Shown here in pieces: positions 1 through 6,832 of a stretch of 20,547 bases of DNA. The stretch is taken from positions 1-20,547 of the IMG/VR virus record IMGVR_UViG_3300031740_000011. One strand, written 5' to 3'. The DNA comes from a virus. Under the pieces are notes generated by a model that saw nothing but the letters and a program-made list of their open reading frames with translations, was not told the origin of the DNA and searched no databases. Position numbers and translations under genes: made by a program. How positions within the stretch are numbered: the first letter of the stretch is position 1; each line of letters opens with the position of its first letter.

Positions 1-8
1 CACCAGAA

Positions 9-203
9 GTGATGGTCGGGGAGGCGGCGCGTATTCTGAACCTGTCCGTCGAGCATGTGCGCTACCTGGAACGCACCGGGCAGCTCCCGGCGCGCCGGGT
101 CGGCGTCTACCGGGTCTTTAACCGGAAGGACGTCGAACAGCTGGCGGCCGAGCGCTATCGGAAAGCCACAGGCGGGGCCGTGTGGCGAGGGCCGAATCCG
201 TAG
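9..203 (+). CDS. MerR/excisionase-type helix-turn-helix protein (5' end uncertain)
   Basis: A 64-residue product (63 from the ATG at 12) that is almost entirely one winged-HTH unit of the MerR/excisionase kind. The helix-turn-helix is VGEAARILNLSVEHVRYLER, followed by the wing GQLPARRVGVYRVFNRKDVEQL. In this family the fold binds DNA as a small regulator, excisionase or packaging-associated protein. Two more codons are open upstream to the left edge, and GTG 9 and ATG 12 are adjacent, so the true start could lie outside the window. There is no dimerisation helix or effector domain after the wing. It sits just before unknown genes and the portal, where a P22-like phage would have terminase genes just upstream, so a role in packaging or late-gene control is possible but not shown. 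Confidence 0.6.
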   Translation: MMVGEAARILNLSVEHVRYLERTGQLPARRVGVYRVFNRKDVEQLAAERYRKATGGAVWRGPNP

Positions 204-266
204 ATCTCTCAGCCCTACTAGTCACCGGCGTACTGAAAAGTCACAAAGTGAAAATGAGAGGGACGC
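204..266 (+). promoter_or_regulatory. Short intergenic region with repeated AGTCAC words
   Basis: This 63-nt gap holds AGTCACC near 220-226 and AAAGTCAC at 237-244. The second continues as TCAC-AAA-GTGA (241-251), a small inverted repeat. The same AAAGTCAC word occurs next to the coat gene (4937-4944 on the opposite strand, and twice in the palindrome at 6283-6304). A purine-rich GAGAGGGA just before the ATG at 267 is the likely ribosome-binding site. No convincing -35/-10 promoter is seen. Confidence 0.3.
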
Positions 267-734
267 ATGGCACCGGGCAAATCGATTGGGGATCTGATGG
301 GGCCGGATCTGGGCGCGGTCGGCAACGCGGCGACCGTGTCGAAGGCCACGGTGGCGGCGCCGCAGGCGCTGACGTCGTTCACCGTGAAGAAGGGCGACGA
401 CGGCGGCGTGCTCGTCTGCGAGTATCGCGACCGGCAGACGCCCGAGGGCCGGCGCCCCACGAGCTTCAAGGGCGGCAAGGATTACAAGGAAACCCCCTTC
501 ACGCCGGAGGATGGCGCGTCCGCGCAGACCCATATCGGCGGGCTGTTGGGCGAGATGGGCGTGTCGGTGCCGCCCTCGACCGCGCCGGAGCCTGAGCTGC
601 CGGAGGCGGCGGCGCCACCGATGCCGACGGCGCGGCCACCCATGGTGGCGGCCCGCGGACCCCGAGGCGCGGCGGTGGCCGGCCCGATGGGGGCCGCCCC
701 GCGCGGGCCGTTCGCGGCCCGAAATCCCTACTAA
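267..734 (+). CDS. Hypothetical phage protein with Pro/Ala-rich tail
   Basis: A 155-residue protein of unknown function. ATG 267 is chosen because GAGAGGGA lies directly upstream. Residues 1-35 are Gly/Ala-rich. Residues about 36-80 are a compact charged stretch (FTVKKGDDGGVLVCEYRD, then a Lys/Gly-rich run), and the last 50 residues are Pro/Ala/Arg/Met low-complexity sequence that is probably disordered. No signal peptide or membrane helix is visible. It is the second gene before the portal. Small unrecognised proteins at this place are common in podoviruses, and no specific role can be given. Confidence 0.65.
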   Translation: MAPGKSIGDLMGPDLGAVGNAATVSKATVAAPQALTSFTVKKGDDGGVLVCEYRDRQTPEGRRPTSFKGGKDYKETPFTPEDGASAQTHIGGLLGEMGVSVPPSTAPEPELPEAAAPPMPTARPPMVAARGPRGAAVAGPMGAAPRGPFAARNPY

Positions 735-775
735 GGCAATTCGCCCGATCTCTCCGGGTTCGGCACACTCCGTTC

Positions 776-1054
776 ATGCTGACCCGGCAGGAATTAGGGG
801 AGATGCGGGCGCTCGTCGACCGCGTCCACAAGGGCTCGGTGTCGCGGGAGGATTGGTCGAATCTCGCGGCCCTGACCCTGGTCTGGCAGGGCGATGCGGT
901 CACCACCGACATCGCCGCCCACGGGTTCGACCACTTCGTCGCCACCTGTGCCCCGATTTATGAGGGCCACGGGTTCCGGCCCGACGACTATCTCCGCATT
1001 TATCACCGCGTCTGCGCCGCGGCCGCACGGGTGCTGCGCGATCGCGTGCACTGA
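776..1054 (+). CDS. Hypothetical small phage protein
   Basis: A 92-residue, apparently all-helical, soluble protein of unknown function, starting MLTRQELGEMRALVDRV. There is no transmembrane segment and no motif I recognise. Its TGA stop overlaps the portal ATG by one base (TGATG at 1052-1056), so it is probably translationally coupled to the portal gene. The start at 776 has no obvious Shine-Dalgarno sequence. The 41-nt gap before it holds nothing notable. The tight coupling supports a real gene in the same late operon. Confidence 0.65.
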   Translation: MLTRQELGEMRALVDRVHKGSVSREDWSNLAALTLVWQGDAVTTDIAAHGFDHFVATCAPIYEGHGFRPDDYLRIYHRVCAAAARVLRDRVH

Positions 1055-3609
1055 TGGCGCCGACGTCGCGCGGCATCCGGCTCCAAACCGTCGCGGCCAT
1101 TGATCCGAGCGAAACGCCCGTCGGGGCCGTCGGGATGCGCCTGGGCAGCGAACACCAGGACGGCATCCTCACCGCCGACAGTGAGCGCGAGGTCGACGCC
1201 CGCACCCGGCTCTCCCGCTACGAAGAGACCCAACAATTTCTGGCAACCGCCCGCAAACGCTGGCGCCAAAGCGCGGACTGCGAAGCCGAGCTCCGCAAGG
1301 ACATGCTCGACGACCTCCGCTTCTACAACGCGGATCAGTGGCCCGACAACATCAAGCTCGACCGCGTCCTCGATGGCCGCCCCTGTCTCACGATCAACCG
1401 GCTCCCCCAGTTCGTCCGGCAGGTCTTGAACCAGGCACGCCAGCAGCGGCCGGCCATCCAGTACAACCCCGTCGATAACGGGGCGGACGTCGATACCGCG
1501 GAGGTGCTGCAGGGCATCGCCCGCAGTATCGAGCGCAATTCGAACGCGCCGCGCCACTACAACCAGGCGGGCGAGCATCAGGTGGTCATCGGGCGCGGCT
1601 GGCTCCGGGTCCGGGCGGACTGGATCGCGCAGGACAGCTTCGAACAGGAAATCCTCATCGAAGCGCCCGAGGATCCCTTCACCGTCTATCCCGATCCGGC
1701 CTCCGGGGCGCCCGATGGCAGCGATCTCCAGTGGTGTTTCCTCATCGCGCGGGTGCCCTGGTACGAGTACCACATCAAGTATCCGCGCGCCCAGCGCGCC
1801 TCGATGATCGATTGGGTCAGCGTCGGCGACGAAGAAGCCCAGTGGGTGGACGAAACCGGGGTGCTGGTCGCCGAGTACTACTACATCGAGTTGGTGAAGG
1901 CGGAGTTGGTGCAATACCAGCTCAACCTGGGCGACGACGAGCCCCCGATCACGCTCACCGGCTACAGCGACGCGATTCGCAAGCGAGATCTCCAGCCCGG
2001 TCCGAATGGCGAACCGCCGACCGTGACGATCCTGCGGCGCCGTCCGACCCTCCGTCGCCAGCTCAAGTGGGCCACGATCAACGGGATCGAGGTGCTCGAG
2101 GGGAACGCGGAGAAGACCGGTGGCCGCGATCTGCCAGGGCCCTACATCCCCATGGTGCCGATGCAGGGCGAAAAGCTCGTCGTCAACGGCGAGCGGAACC
2201 TGCGCGGCATGGTGCGCGACGCGAAAGACCCGCAACGCACCTACAACTTTTGGGTGAGTGCCGAAACCGAGATGATCGCGCTGGCCCCGCGCGCGCCCGT
2301 GGTCGGCGCGGTGGGGCAGTTCGAAACCACGAAAGAACAGTGGTTGCTCGCCAACCGGCGTAATTTCCCCTTCCTCGAGTACGACCCGGTCGACATCAAC
2401 GGCAACCTCGTCCCGCCGCCCGCGCGCAACGCCTTCGACCCGAACATCGTCCCGATTATTCAAGCGACGCAGCAGGCCGACACCGACCTGAAGAGCGTCA
2501 TCGGCATGTTCGACGCCTCGCAGGAACACAGCCGCGAGCAGTCCGGCAAGGCCATCGTCGCGCGCCAACAACAAGGCGAACAGGGCAACTCCCACTTCCT
2601 CCACAACCAGGCGCTGGCGATTCAGCAGGTGGGTCGCATTCTCCTGCACTGGATCCCGGTCTATTACGACCAGCCGCGGATTGTGCGAATCGTCGGGCTC
2701 GACGACCGCGAGAAGAGCGTCCTCGTGCACGCCGGCAATCCCGAGGCGGCCGAGCAGTTCCAGGAGATGGTGCAGGACAATCCGACGCTCAAGACGCTGC
2801 AGTCCGATGCGCTCTTCGATGTCGGGCTGGGCCGGTACGACGTGTCGGTCTCGGTGACGCCGTCGTTCCAGTCGCGCCGGGCCGAATCGGTTGAAGCGAT
2901 TACGGCGCTCCTTCAAGCGTTCCCACTCGCCGCGCCCTACGCGCTCGACGTGCTCACCAAGAACATGGACTGGCCCGGTGCGCGGGAGCTGGCCGAACGC
3001 TTCAAGCACCTCGTCCCGCCCGAAGCGCGCGACGACGAGGACATGGCCGACATCCCGCCGCAGGTGCGCCAGCAGCTCGTGCAAATGCAGCAGCAGCTCG
3101 AGCTCGCCAGCCAGCAAATGCAGCAAATGCAGCAGGTGATCGAGACGAAGGCGACCGAGCAGCGCGGTCTCGCGCAGATTCGCCAGCTCGAACTGCAATC
3201 CAACGAGCGGCTCGCGCAGATGAAAGCCGAGACGGACCTCGCCAAGATTCAAGCGCAAGCCAAGGCCGACGCGGCGCTCCAGATGCTCGAGGCCCGCCTG
3301 GAGGCGCTGACGCAACAGGCGGAATTCCTCCACGAACGCCGGATGCAGCTCGAGGCGCCGCAGGACGAGACGATCGCCGCGCCGCCGCCGGAGAAGAAAC
3401 CGGCGGACACGTTGACCTACAAAGACGCACCGCCGGATGTGCGGCGCCAGATTGAGAGCCAAGCGGGGCTGCAGCCATCGCAGATGGGCATGTTGGAGCT
3501 GGCCGAACGGCGCGCGAAGGCGATGCCGAAGCCGTCGCCCGCAGCCCCCACGCGGCCAGGCGCCCCGTTGGGCGCGCGCAAGCCGAAGGCCGATTTGAAG
3601 AAGCGGTAA
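1054..3609 (+). CDS. P22-type portal protein
   Basis: This 851-residue protein is the likely dodecameric portal, the ring at the capsid vertex through which DNA is packaged and ejected. The N-terminal core (about residues 50-250) has the P22-like portal pattern: RYEETQQFLATARKRW, then FYNADQWP, RPCLTINRLPQFVRQVLNQ, and an EAPEDPFTVYPDP segment. The EQSGKAI motif near residues 495-502 is typical of the family. Residues about 664-770 are Gln-rich and helical (repeated QMQQ), fitting the C-terminal helical barrel of P22 gp1. The product is somewhat longer than the 725 residues of P22 gp1. The start overlaps the preceding stop by one base. The scaffold and coat follow, as in P22. A long open frame on the other strand (1003-3462) is a compositional shadow. 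Confidence 0.93.
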   Translation: MAPTSRGIRLQTVAAIDPSETPVGAVGMRLGSEHQDGILTADSEREVDARTRLSRYEETQQFLATARKRWRQSADCEAELRKDMLDDLRFYNADQWPDNIKLDRVLDGRPCLTINRLPQFVRQVLNQARQQRPAIQYNPVDNGADVDTAEVLQGIARSIERNSNAPRHYNQAGEHQVVIGRGWLRVRADWIAQDSFEQEILIEAPEDPFTVYPDPASGAPDGSDLQWCFLIARVPWYEYHIKYPRAQRASMIDWVSVGDEEAQWVDETGVLVAEYYYIELVKAELVQYQLNLGDDEPPITLTGYSDAIRKRDLQPGPNGEPPTVTILRRRPTLRRQLKWATINGIEVLEGNAEKTGGRDLPGPYIPMVPMQGEKLVVNGERNLRGMVRDAKDPQRTYNFWVSAETEMIALAPRAPVVGAVGQFETTKEQWLLANRRNFPFLEYDPVDINGNLVPPPARNAFDPNIVPIIQATQQADTDLKSVIGMFDASQEHSREQSGKAIVARQQQGEQGNSHFLHNQALAIQQVGRILLHWIPVYYDQPRIVRIVGLDDREKSVLVHAGNPEAAEQFQEMVQDNPTLKTLQSDALFDVGLGRYDVSVSVTPSFQSRRAESVEAITALLQAFPLAAPYALDVLTKNMDWPGARELAERFKHLVPPEARDDEDMADIPPQVRQQLVQMQQQLELASQQMQQMQQVIETKATEQRGLAQIRQLELQSNERLAQMKAETDLAKIQAQAKADAALQMLEARLEALTQQAEFLHERRMQLEAPQDETIAAPPPEKKPADTLTYKDAPPDVRRQIESQAGLQPSQMGMLELAERRAKAMPKPSPAAPTRPGAPLGARKPKADLKKR

Positions 3610-3640
3610 CCGCGCGGCATCATTTCGACACTCTCACGCT

Positions 3641-3646
3641 AGGAGG
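3641..3646 (+). promoter_or_regulatory. Orphan Shine-Dalgarno-like AGGAGG
   Basis: A perfect AGGAGG stands in the loop between the arms of the 3631-3684 inverted repeat. The next bases (CATCCGAACACGCTGCG) carry no canonical start codon at 4-12 nt spacing, and the nearest in-frame start to the scaffold, TTG 3674, is 27 nt away. It may be a remnant of a lost gene or a ribosome standby site. Confidence 0.35.
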
Positions 3647-3703
3647 CATCCGAACACGCTGCGCCCGCGGCGTTTGCGTGAGAGACATCGGGTACGGGGG
3701 TTA

Positions 3704-3759
3704 GGGCACCTCGTTGGAGTCGCGACACACGCGATACCGACGACGTGCCCTTTTCTTTT
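3704..3759 (+). terminator. Strong intrinsic terminator-like hairpin upstream of scaffold gene
   Basis: Left arm 3704-3724 and right arm 3730-3750 pair over 21 positions with only two mismatches (C3710/C3744 and A3718/A3736) and two G-U wobbles, closing on the 5-nt loop ACACA. The outer stem is GGGCAC/GTGCCC and the inner stem TCGCG/CGCGA. The hairpin is followed at once by TTTTCTTTT (3751-3759). This is the classic layout of a rho-independent terminator, placed between portal and scaffold, where it could end or attenuate transcription from upstream. Confidence 0.7.
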
Positions 3760-3808
3760 GTACCTGCCGCGGGCATTCGCGGGATGCGTCCCGTGCCGGA
3801 AAGGACCC

Positions 3809-4897
3809 ATGGCAGACGACACGATCACGCTGGTTTCGACGACCGACTCCGCGGAAGACGTGCAGGCGGCGTTGACGAACAAACCGGCGGAGAAACCCGC
3901 GGGCGACAAACCCGCCGAGAAAGCCACGGCCCCGGCGGAGACGCCCGAGGCCGAGTCGGCGGAGGAAACGCCGGAGCAAGCCGAGGAACGCGAGAGTCGG
4001 GAGGAAGCCTCGGCGGCGGCCGGCACGCTCGCGAAACGGCGCGCCAAGATTCAGGCCTCGATCGACAAGGACATCCAGCGCAAGACCAACGCGCGCTTGG
4101 ATGCCGAGGCCGAAGAAGCCCGGCTGCAGGAACTGCGCCGGCAACGACAGGAACTGGAAGCGGCGGGCACCCCCGCGGAGCGCGAGAAGACCCGCGAGGC
4201 GCCGGCCGCCGCGAAAGAGACCGACGCGGCCCCCGCCGGACGGCCCGAGCCGAAGCTCGACGCCGTCGACGACAAGGGGAACGCGAAATACGCGACCTAC
4301 GAGGACTACCTCAGTGATCACGCCGTGTGGTCGAAGGAAGAGGCGATTCTCGCGGCGCGCCAGCTCATCGACCAAGAACGACACGCCGACCGCGCCCGCA
4401 TCGAGCGCGAGTCGACCGACCGTGTGGTGAATGAACGCCTTGCCGCCTACAACGACAAACTCGAGGCCTTCAAGAAAACCCACGCCGATTTCGATGCCGC
4501 GTTCGAAGACGCCAAAGAGGCCGTTCAGGATGCGCTGGTGGCGCTCGGGCCGAATGCTCTGAAAGTCATCGACGGCTACACCGTCTTTGACGCGGAGAAC
4601 GGACCCGCGCTCGCCTACCACCTCCTGAAAAAGCCAGACGAACTGAAGGCGATCGCCAGCTTGGCGCCACCGCAGCAGCTCGTCGCCTTGGCCCGTCTCG
4701 AAGAACGCATCCGCCCTGCGGGCGCCAAACGCAACGGCCCGTCCGCAGCGGTCACGGAAACCAAGGCTCCAGAACCCATTCGGCCGGTGGGCTCGGGACC
4801 AACGGCGACCACGGTGTCGCCGGATGACGAGTCGTACCAGGACTACAAAGCCCGTCGAGCGCGCGAGCTGCGCGCGCGACAAGGCCTGACCTCCTAA
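3809..4897 (+). CDS. Capsid scaffolding protein
   Basis: A 362-residue protein, probably the internal scaffold that directs coat assembly. The ATG at 3809 is chosen over the upstream TTG at 3674 because GGAAAGGA lies just before it and the intervening 45 residues look non-coding. The first 140 residues are Ala/Glu/Lys/Pro low-complexity and probably disordered. Residues about 75-130 are charged helix. The C-terminal half has the pattern seen in podovirus scaffolds: a YEDYLSDHAVW segment, a long helix, DAENGPALAYHLLKKPDELK, and a basic C-terminus (DYKARRARELRARQG). A basic helical C-terminus is the coat-binding end of P22 gp8. It lies between portal and coat as in P22. Sequence identity is not strong enough to call it from sequence alone, but order plus composition make the assignment firm. 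Confidence 0.82.
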   Translation: MADDTITLVSTTDSAEDVQAALTNKPAEKPAGDKPAEKATAPAETPEAESAEETPEQAEERESREEASAAAGTLAKRRAKIQASIDKDIQRKTNARLDAEAEEARLQELRRQRQELEAAGTPAEREKTREAPAAAKETDAAPAGRPEPKLDAVDDKGNAKYATYEDYLSDHAVWSKEEAILAARQLIDQERHADRARIERESTDRVVNERLAAYNDKLEAFKKTHADFDAAFEDAKEAVQDALVALGPNALKVIDGYTVFDAENGPALAYHLLKKPDELKAIASLAPPQQLVALARLEERIRPAGAKRNGPSAAVTETKAPEPIRPVGSGPTATTVSPDDESYQDYKARRARELRARQGLTS

Positions 4898-4966
4898 TTC
4901 GGCTCGACGTACGGCCGCACACGGGCGCCGCCACCAGTGACTTTTTTGACCTGAGTGAGGCCTCCG
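4898..4966 (+). promoter_or_regulatory. Scaffold/coat intergenic region with GTGACTTTTTT and coat RBS
   Basis: The 69-nt gap carries GTGAC followed by six T (4937-4947), the opposite-strand form of the AAAGTCAC word found after the coat gene. Despite the T-run I find no stable hairpin in front of it, so it is not called a terminator. GAGG at 4957-4960 lies 6 nt before ATG 4967 (9 nt before ATG 4970) and is the likely coat ribosome-binding site. It is the evidence for starting the coat gene here rather than about 110 nt downstream. Confidence 0.45.
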
Positions 4967-6280
4967 ATGATGAAGCTGACTTCGTGCGCTGAAGCAGTCC
5001 GGTCCGGACTGTCAGTCGCGATTGCCATAGGGATTTACTACGTACTCGGCGGCTTCCAGCCGCATGTCGGCGGCGTGCTGTTCGCCGACAACACGCTGCT
5101 CACGATCTCGATGATCACGCGCGAAGCGCTGCGCATCCTCGAGAACAACCTCGCGTTCACCAAGCGCGTCAACCGGCAATACGACGACAAGTTCGCCATC
5201 GAGGGCGCGAAGATCGGCTACGTCGTCAACGCCCGTAAGCCGGTGCGCTATGTCGTCTCGACCGGGCAAGCCCTGCAGCTGCAGGACGCGACCGAAACGC
5301 AGGTCCCGGTGTCGCTCACGACACAGGACCACGTCGACTTTCAGTTCAGCTCGGCTGACCTGAAGCTCTCGATCGACGACTTCGGCGATCGGTTTATTCA
5401 GCCGGCCGTCGCCGCGCTGGCGAACAAGATCGACTGGAACGGTCTGCAGCTTTACAAGCAGATCTACAACGCGGTCGGCACGGCGGGCGTCACGCCCGTG
5501 CAGCTCCTCACCTACCTGATGGCGGGCGTCGCGCTCGACAACAACGCCGCGCCGCAGGACGAGATGCGCCATCTCGTCATCACCCCGAAGATGCAGGCCT
5601 ACATCGTCGATGCGCTGAAGGGACTCTTCCAACAGGCGACGGCGATTTCGCAGCAGTACGCCAAGGGCCAGATGGGCACCGCGGCGGGCTTCCAGTGGGC
5701 GATGGATCAGAACTGCCCGACGCACGTGAGCGGGACGTTCACGACCGCGGGTGCGGTCGGCGCGGCGGGACAGACCGGCAGCGCGCTCGCGACGACCGGC
5801 TGGTCGGCGGGCGCCCTCAAAGCGGGCGACGTCTTCACCATCGCGGGCGTGTTCGGCGTGAACCCGCAGAACCGCACCTCGACCGGCGACCTGCAGGTCT
5901 TCACGGTGACCGCAGGCGCGTCGGATACCGCGGGGGCGATGACGATTCCCATCGCGCCGGCGATCGTCACCTCGGGCGCGTTCCAGACGGTCAGTGCCTC
6001 ACCCGCGGGTGGCGCGCCGATCACGATGCTGGGCGCGAGCGGCAGCTCGAGTCCGCAGGGGATGGCGTTCCATCGTGACGCGTTCACGCTCGTCACGGCG
6101 GATCTGCCGGTGCCGAAGGGCACCGACATGGCGTCGCGCGTCTCGGACAAACAGTTGGGCATCTCGCTCCGCATCGTCCGCGACTACGACATCACGACCG
6201 ACCAGTTCCCGTGCCGCATTGACGTGCTGTACGGGTGGGCGACGTTGCGACCCGAGCTCGCGTGCCGCGTGCTCGCGTAG
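4967..6280 (+). CDS. P22-type major coat (capsid) protein
   Basis: This 437-residue protein is the main shell protein. From about residue 40 it follows the P22-like coat family: NTLLTISMITREALRILENN, then FTKRVNRQYDDKFA, GAKIGYVVNARKPVRY, ATETQVPVSLTTQDHVDFQF, LSIDDFGDRFIQPAVAALAN, and QGMAFHRDAF near the end. A Gly/Ala/Thr-rich stretch around residues 260-360 probably corresponds to the variable inserted domain. The first 38-40 residues are odd: they precede the point where relatives begin (a Met in place of Phe39) and contain a hydrophobic run, LSVAIAIGIYYVLGGF. ATG 4967 (or 4970) is supported by GAGG at 4957-4960; GTG 4955 overlaps that site and is rejected. A shorter product from GTG 5075 cannot be excluded, though no ribosome-binding site precedes it. 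Confidence 0.92.
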   Translation: MMKLTSCAEAVRSGLSVAIAIGIYYVLGGFQPHVGGVLFADNTLLTISMITREALRILENNLAFTKRVNRQYDDKFAIEGAKIGYVVNARKPVRYVVSTGQALQLQDATETQVPVSLTTQDHVDFQFSSADLKLSIDDFGDRFIQPAVAALANKIDWNGLQLYKQIYNAVGTAGVTPVQLLTYLMAGVALDNNAAPQDEMRHLVITPKMQAYIVDALKGLFQQATAISQQYAKGQMGTAAGFQWAMDQNCPTHVSGTFTTAGAVGAAGQTGSALATTGWSAGALKAGDVFTIAGVFGVNPQNRTSTGDLQVFTVTAGASDTAGAMTIPIAPAIVTSGAFQTVSASPAGGAPITMLGASGSSSPQGMAFHRDAFTLVTADLPVPKGTDMASRVSDKQLGISLRIVRDYDITTDQFPCRIDVLYGWATLRPELACRVLA

Positions 6281-6282
6281 AA

Positions 6283-6304
6283 AAAGTCACCGATCGGTGA
6301 CTTT
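6283..6304. repeat. Perfect 22-bp palindrome after the coat gene
   Basis: Two bases after the coat stop lies a perfect dyad with half-site AAAGTCACCGA. As RNA it would give a 9-bp stem with a GATC loop ending in UUU. As DNA it looks like an operator. It could be a weak attenuator/terminator reducing transcription after the highly expressed coat gene, or a regulator-binding site. Confidence 0.7.
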
Positions 6305-6312
6305 CGGGGAAT

Positions 6313-6325
6313 GTCACCGATCGGT
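6313..6325. repeat. Second copy of GTCACCGATCGGT
   Basis: Thirteen bases identical to 6286-6298 recur 27 bp downstream. The 10-bp core palindrome ACCGATCGGT (6316-6325) is flanked by ATG...CAT, making a longer imperfect dyad. It ends shortly before the GGAGAAGGAG ribosome-binding site of the next gene. Confidence 0.6.
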
Positions 6326-6351
6326 TTCATGTTGGAGAAGGAGATCCGTCC

Positions 6352-6744
6352 ATGGCTACGACAGCAACGACCCTGGTGGGCGCCATCGGCCCGAGTGATT
6401 GGTTTGTCACGCTGGCGGCGATGACCGCGCTCAAAGCCGGCGACAACATCGTGGTGGAGCAGGAATCGATGCGGGTGCTGATTCCGGGACCGGGCCCCGC
6501 GATCGTGTATCGCGGCGCGCGCGGCACGGCCGGGAAAGCTCATGCGGGTGGTGTGGCGGCCAACTTCGGCGGGCCGTCCGACTACCAGCCCGGCGTCGGC
6601 GTGACCTCGACCCTTCGGGCCGCGGTCAAGGACCTCAAGGCGGCCGAGGAGGCCATCAAAGAGGCCGAGGAAGAGGCGAAGGCGAACAAGGTCGAAGACG
6701 TGAAGGCGAACAAGGTTGACGAGGTGAAGGCGGCGCACAGGTAA
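6352..6744 (+). CDS. Small capsid-associated/decoration-like protein, probable
   Basis: A 130-residue protein starting at ATG 6352 after a strong GGAGAAGGAG. Residues 1-75 look beta-rich: a repeated-Thr start, then ALKAGDNIVVEQESMRVLI and YRGARGTAGKAHAGG. This resembles small beta domains in phage structural proteins with an RG..GT...H pattern. Residues about 85-130 are Lys/Glu/Ala helix, ending in two copies of an 8-residue unit (KANKVEDV, KANKVDEV). Its place directly behind the coat gene suggests a head decoration or head-associated protein, but this is an inference from position and composition. The palindrome pair just upstream may set its expression relative to coat. Confidence 0.65.
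   Translation: MATTATTLVGAIGPSDWFVTLAAMTALKAGDNIVVEQESMRVLIPGPGPAIVYRGARGTAGKAHAGGVAANFGGPSDYQPGVGVTSTLRAAVKDLKAAEEAIKEAEEEAKANKVEDVKANKVDEVKAAHR
6679..6732 (+). repeat. 24-bp tandem repeat (2.25 units)
   Basis: Units 6679-6702 and 6703-6726 plus a partial AAGGCG at 6727-6732, inside the coding sequence. Each unit encodes KANKV followed by three acidic or aliphatic residues. It is in frame and near the C-terminus, so copy number could vary without breaking the gene. Confidence 0.75.
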
Positions 6745-6782
6745 GTCTCCACGCGCGCATCACGCACCATCCGGAACCGGTC

Positions 6783-6808
6783 GCGGCGCGGGGCCTGTCT
6801 CGCGCCGC
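6783..6808 (+). other. GC-rich 8-bp hairpin in intergenic gap
   Basis: GCGGCGCG (6783-6790) and CGCGCCGC (6801-6808) form a perfect 8-bp stem with a 10-nt loop. No T-run follows (CACCCTCTGC), so it is not a canonical intrinsic terminator. It may stabilise or process the transcript 3' end, or may simply reflect composition. It occupies the 88-nt gap before the next gene. Confidence 0.4.
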
Positions 6809-6832
6809 CACCCTCTGCTCGTGGAGTCTGCG

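Larger units (their letters stand above)
3610..3808 (+). promoter_or_regulatory. Structured 199-nt portal/scaffold leader
   Basis: By far the longest non-coding stretch in the window. In order it contains: a 9-bp inverted repeat (CTCTCACGC at 3631-3639, GCGTGAGAG at 3676-3684); an orphan Shine-Dalgarno-like AGGAGG (3641-3646) with no ATG, GTG or TTG at usable spacing; the large terminator-like hairpin at 3704-3750 with a T-rich tail; and a 5-bp stem with TGCG loop (CGGGA 3780-3784, TCCCG 3789-3793) just before the scaffold ribosome-binding site. This much structure suggests control of scaffold/coat expression relative to portal. No sigma70-like promoter is recognisable. Confidence 0.6.

Noticed and set aside
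1003-3462. 819-codon open frame on the minus strand opposite the portal gene
   Set aside because: It mirrors the portal codons, has an Arg/Leu/Val/Asp/His composition with no recognisable domain, and is the kind of antisense shadow produced by GC-rich codon use. The portal frame has clear family motifs.
3674-3808. 45-codon N-terminal extension of the scaffold from TTG 3674
   Set aside because: It overlaps the terminator-like hairpin, has an atypical Cys/His/Arg composition and no ribosome-binding site at proper spacing; ATG 3809 has GGAAAGGA directly upstream.
4937-4947. T-run before the coat gene as an intrinsic terminator
   Set aside because: No stable stem ends at the T-run; only 4-bp partial pairings were found.
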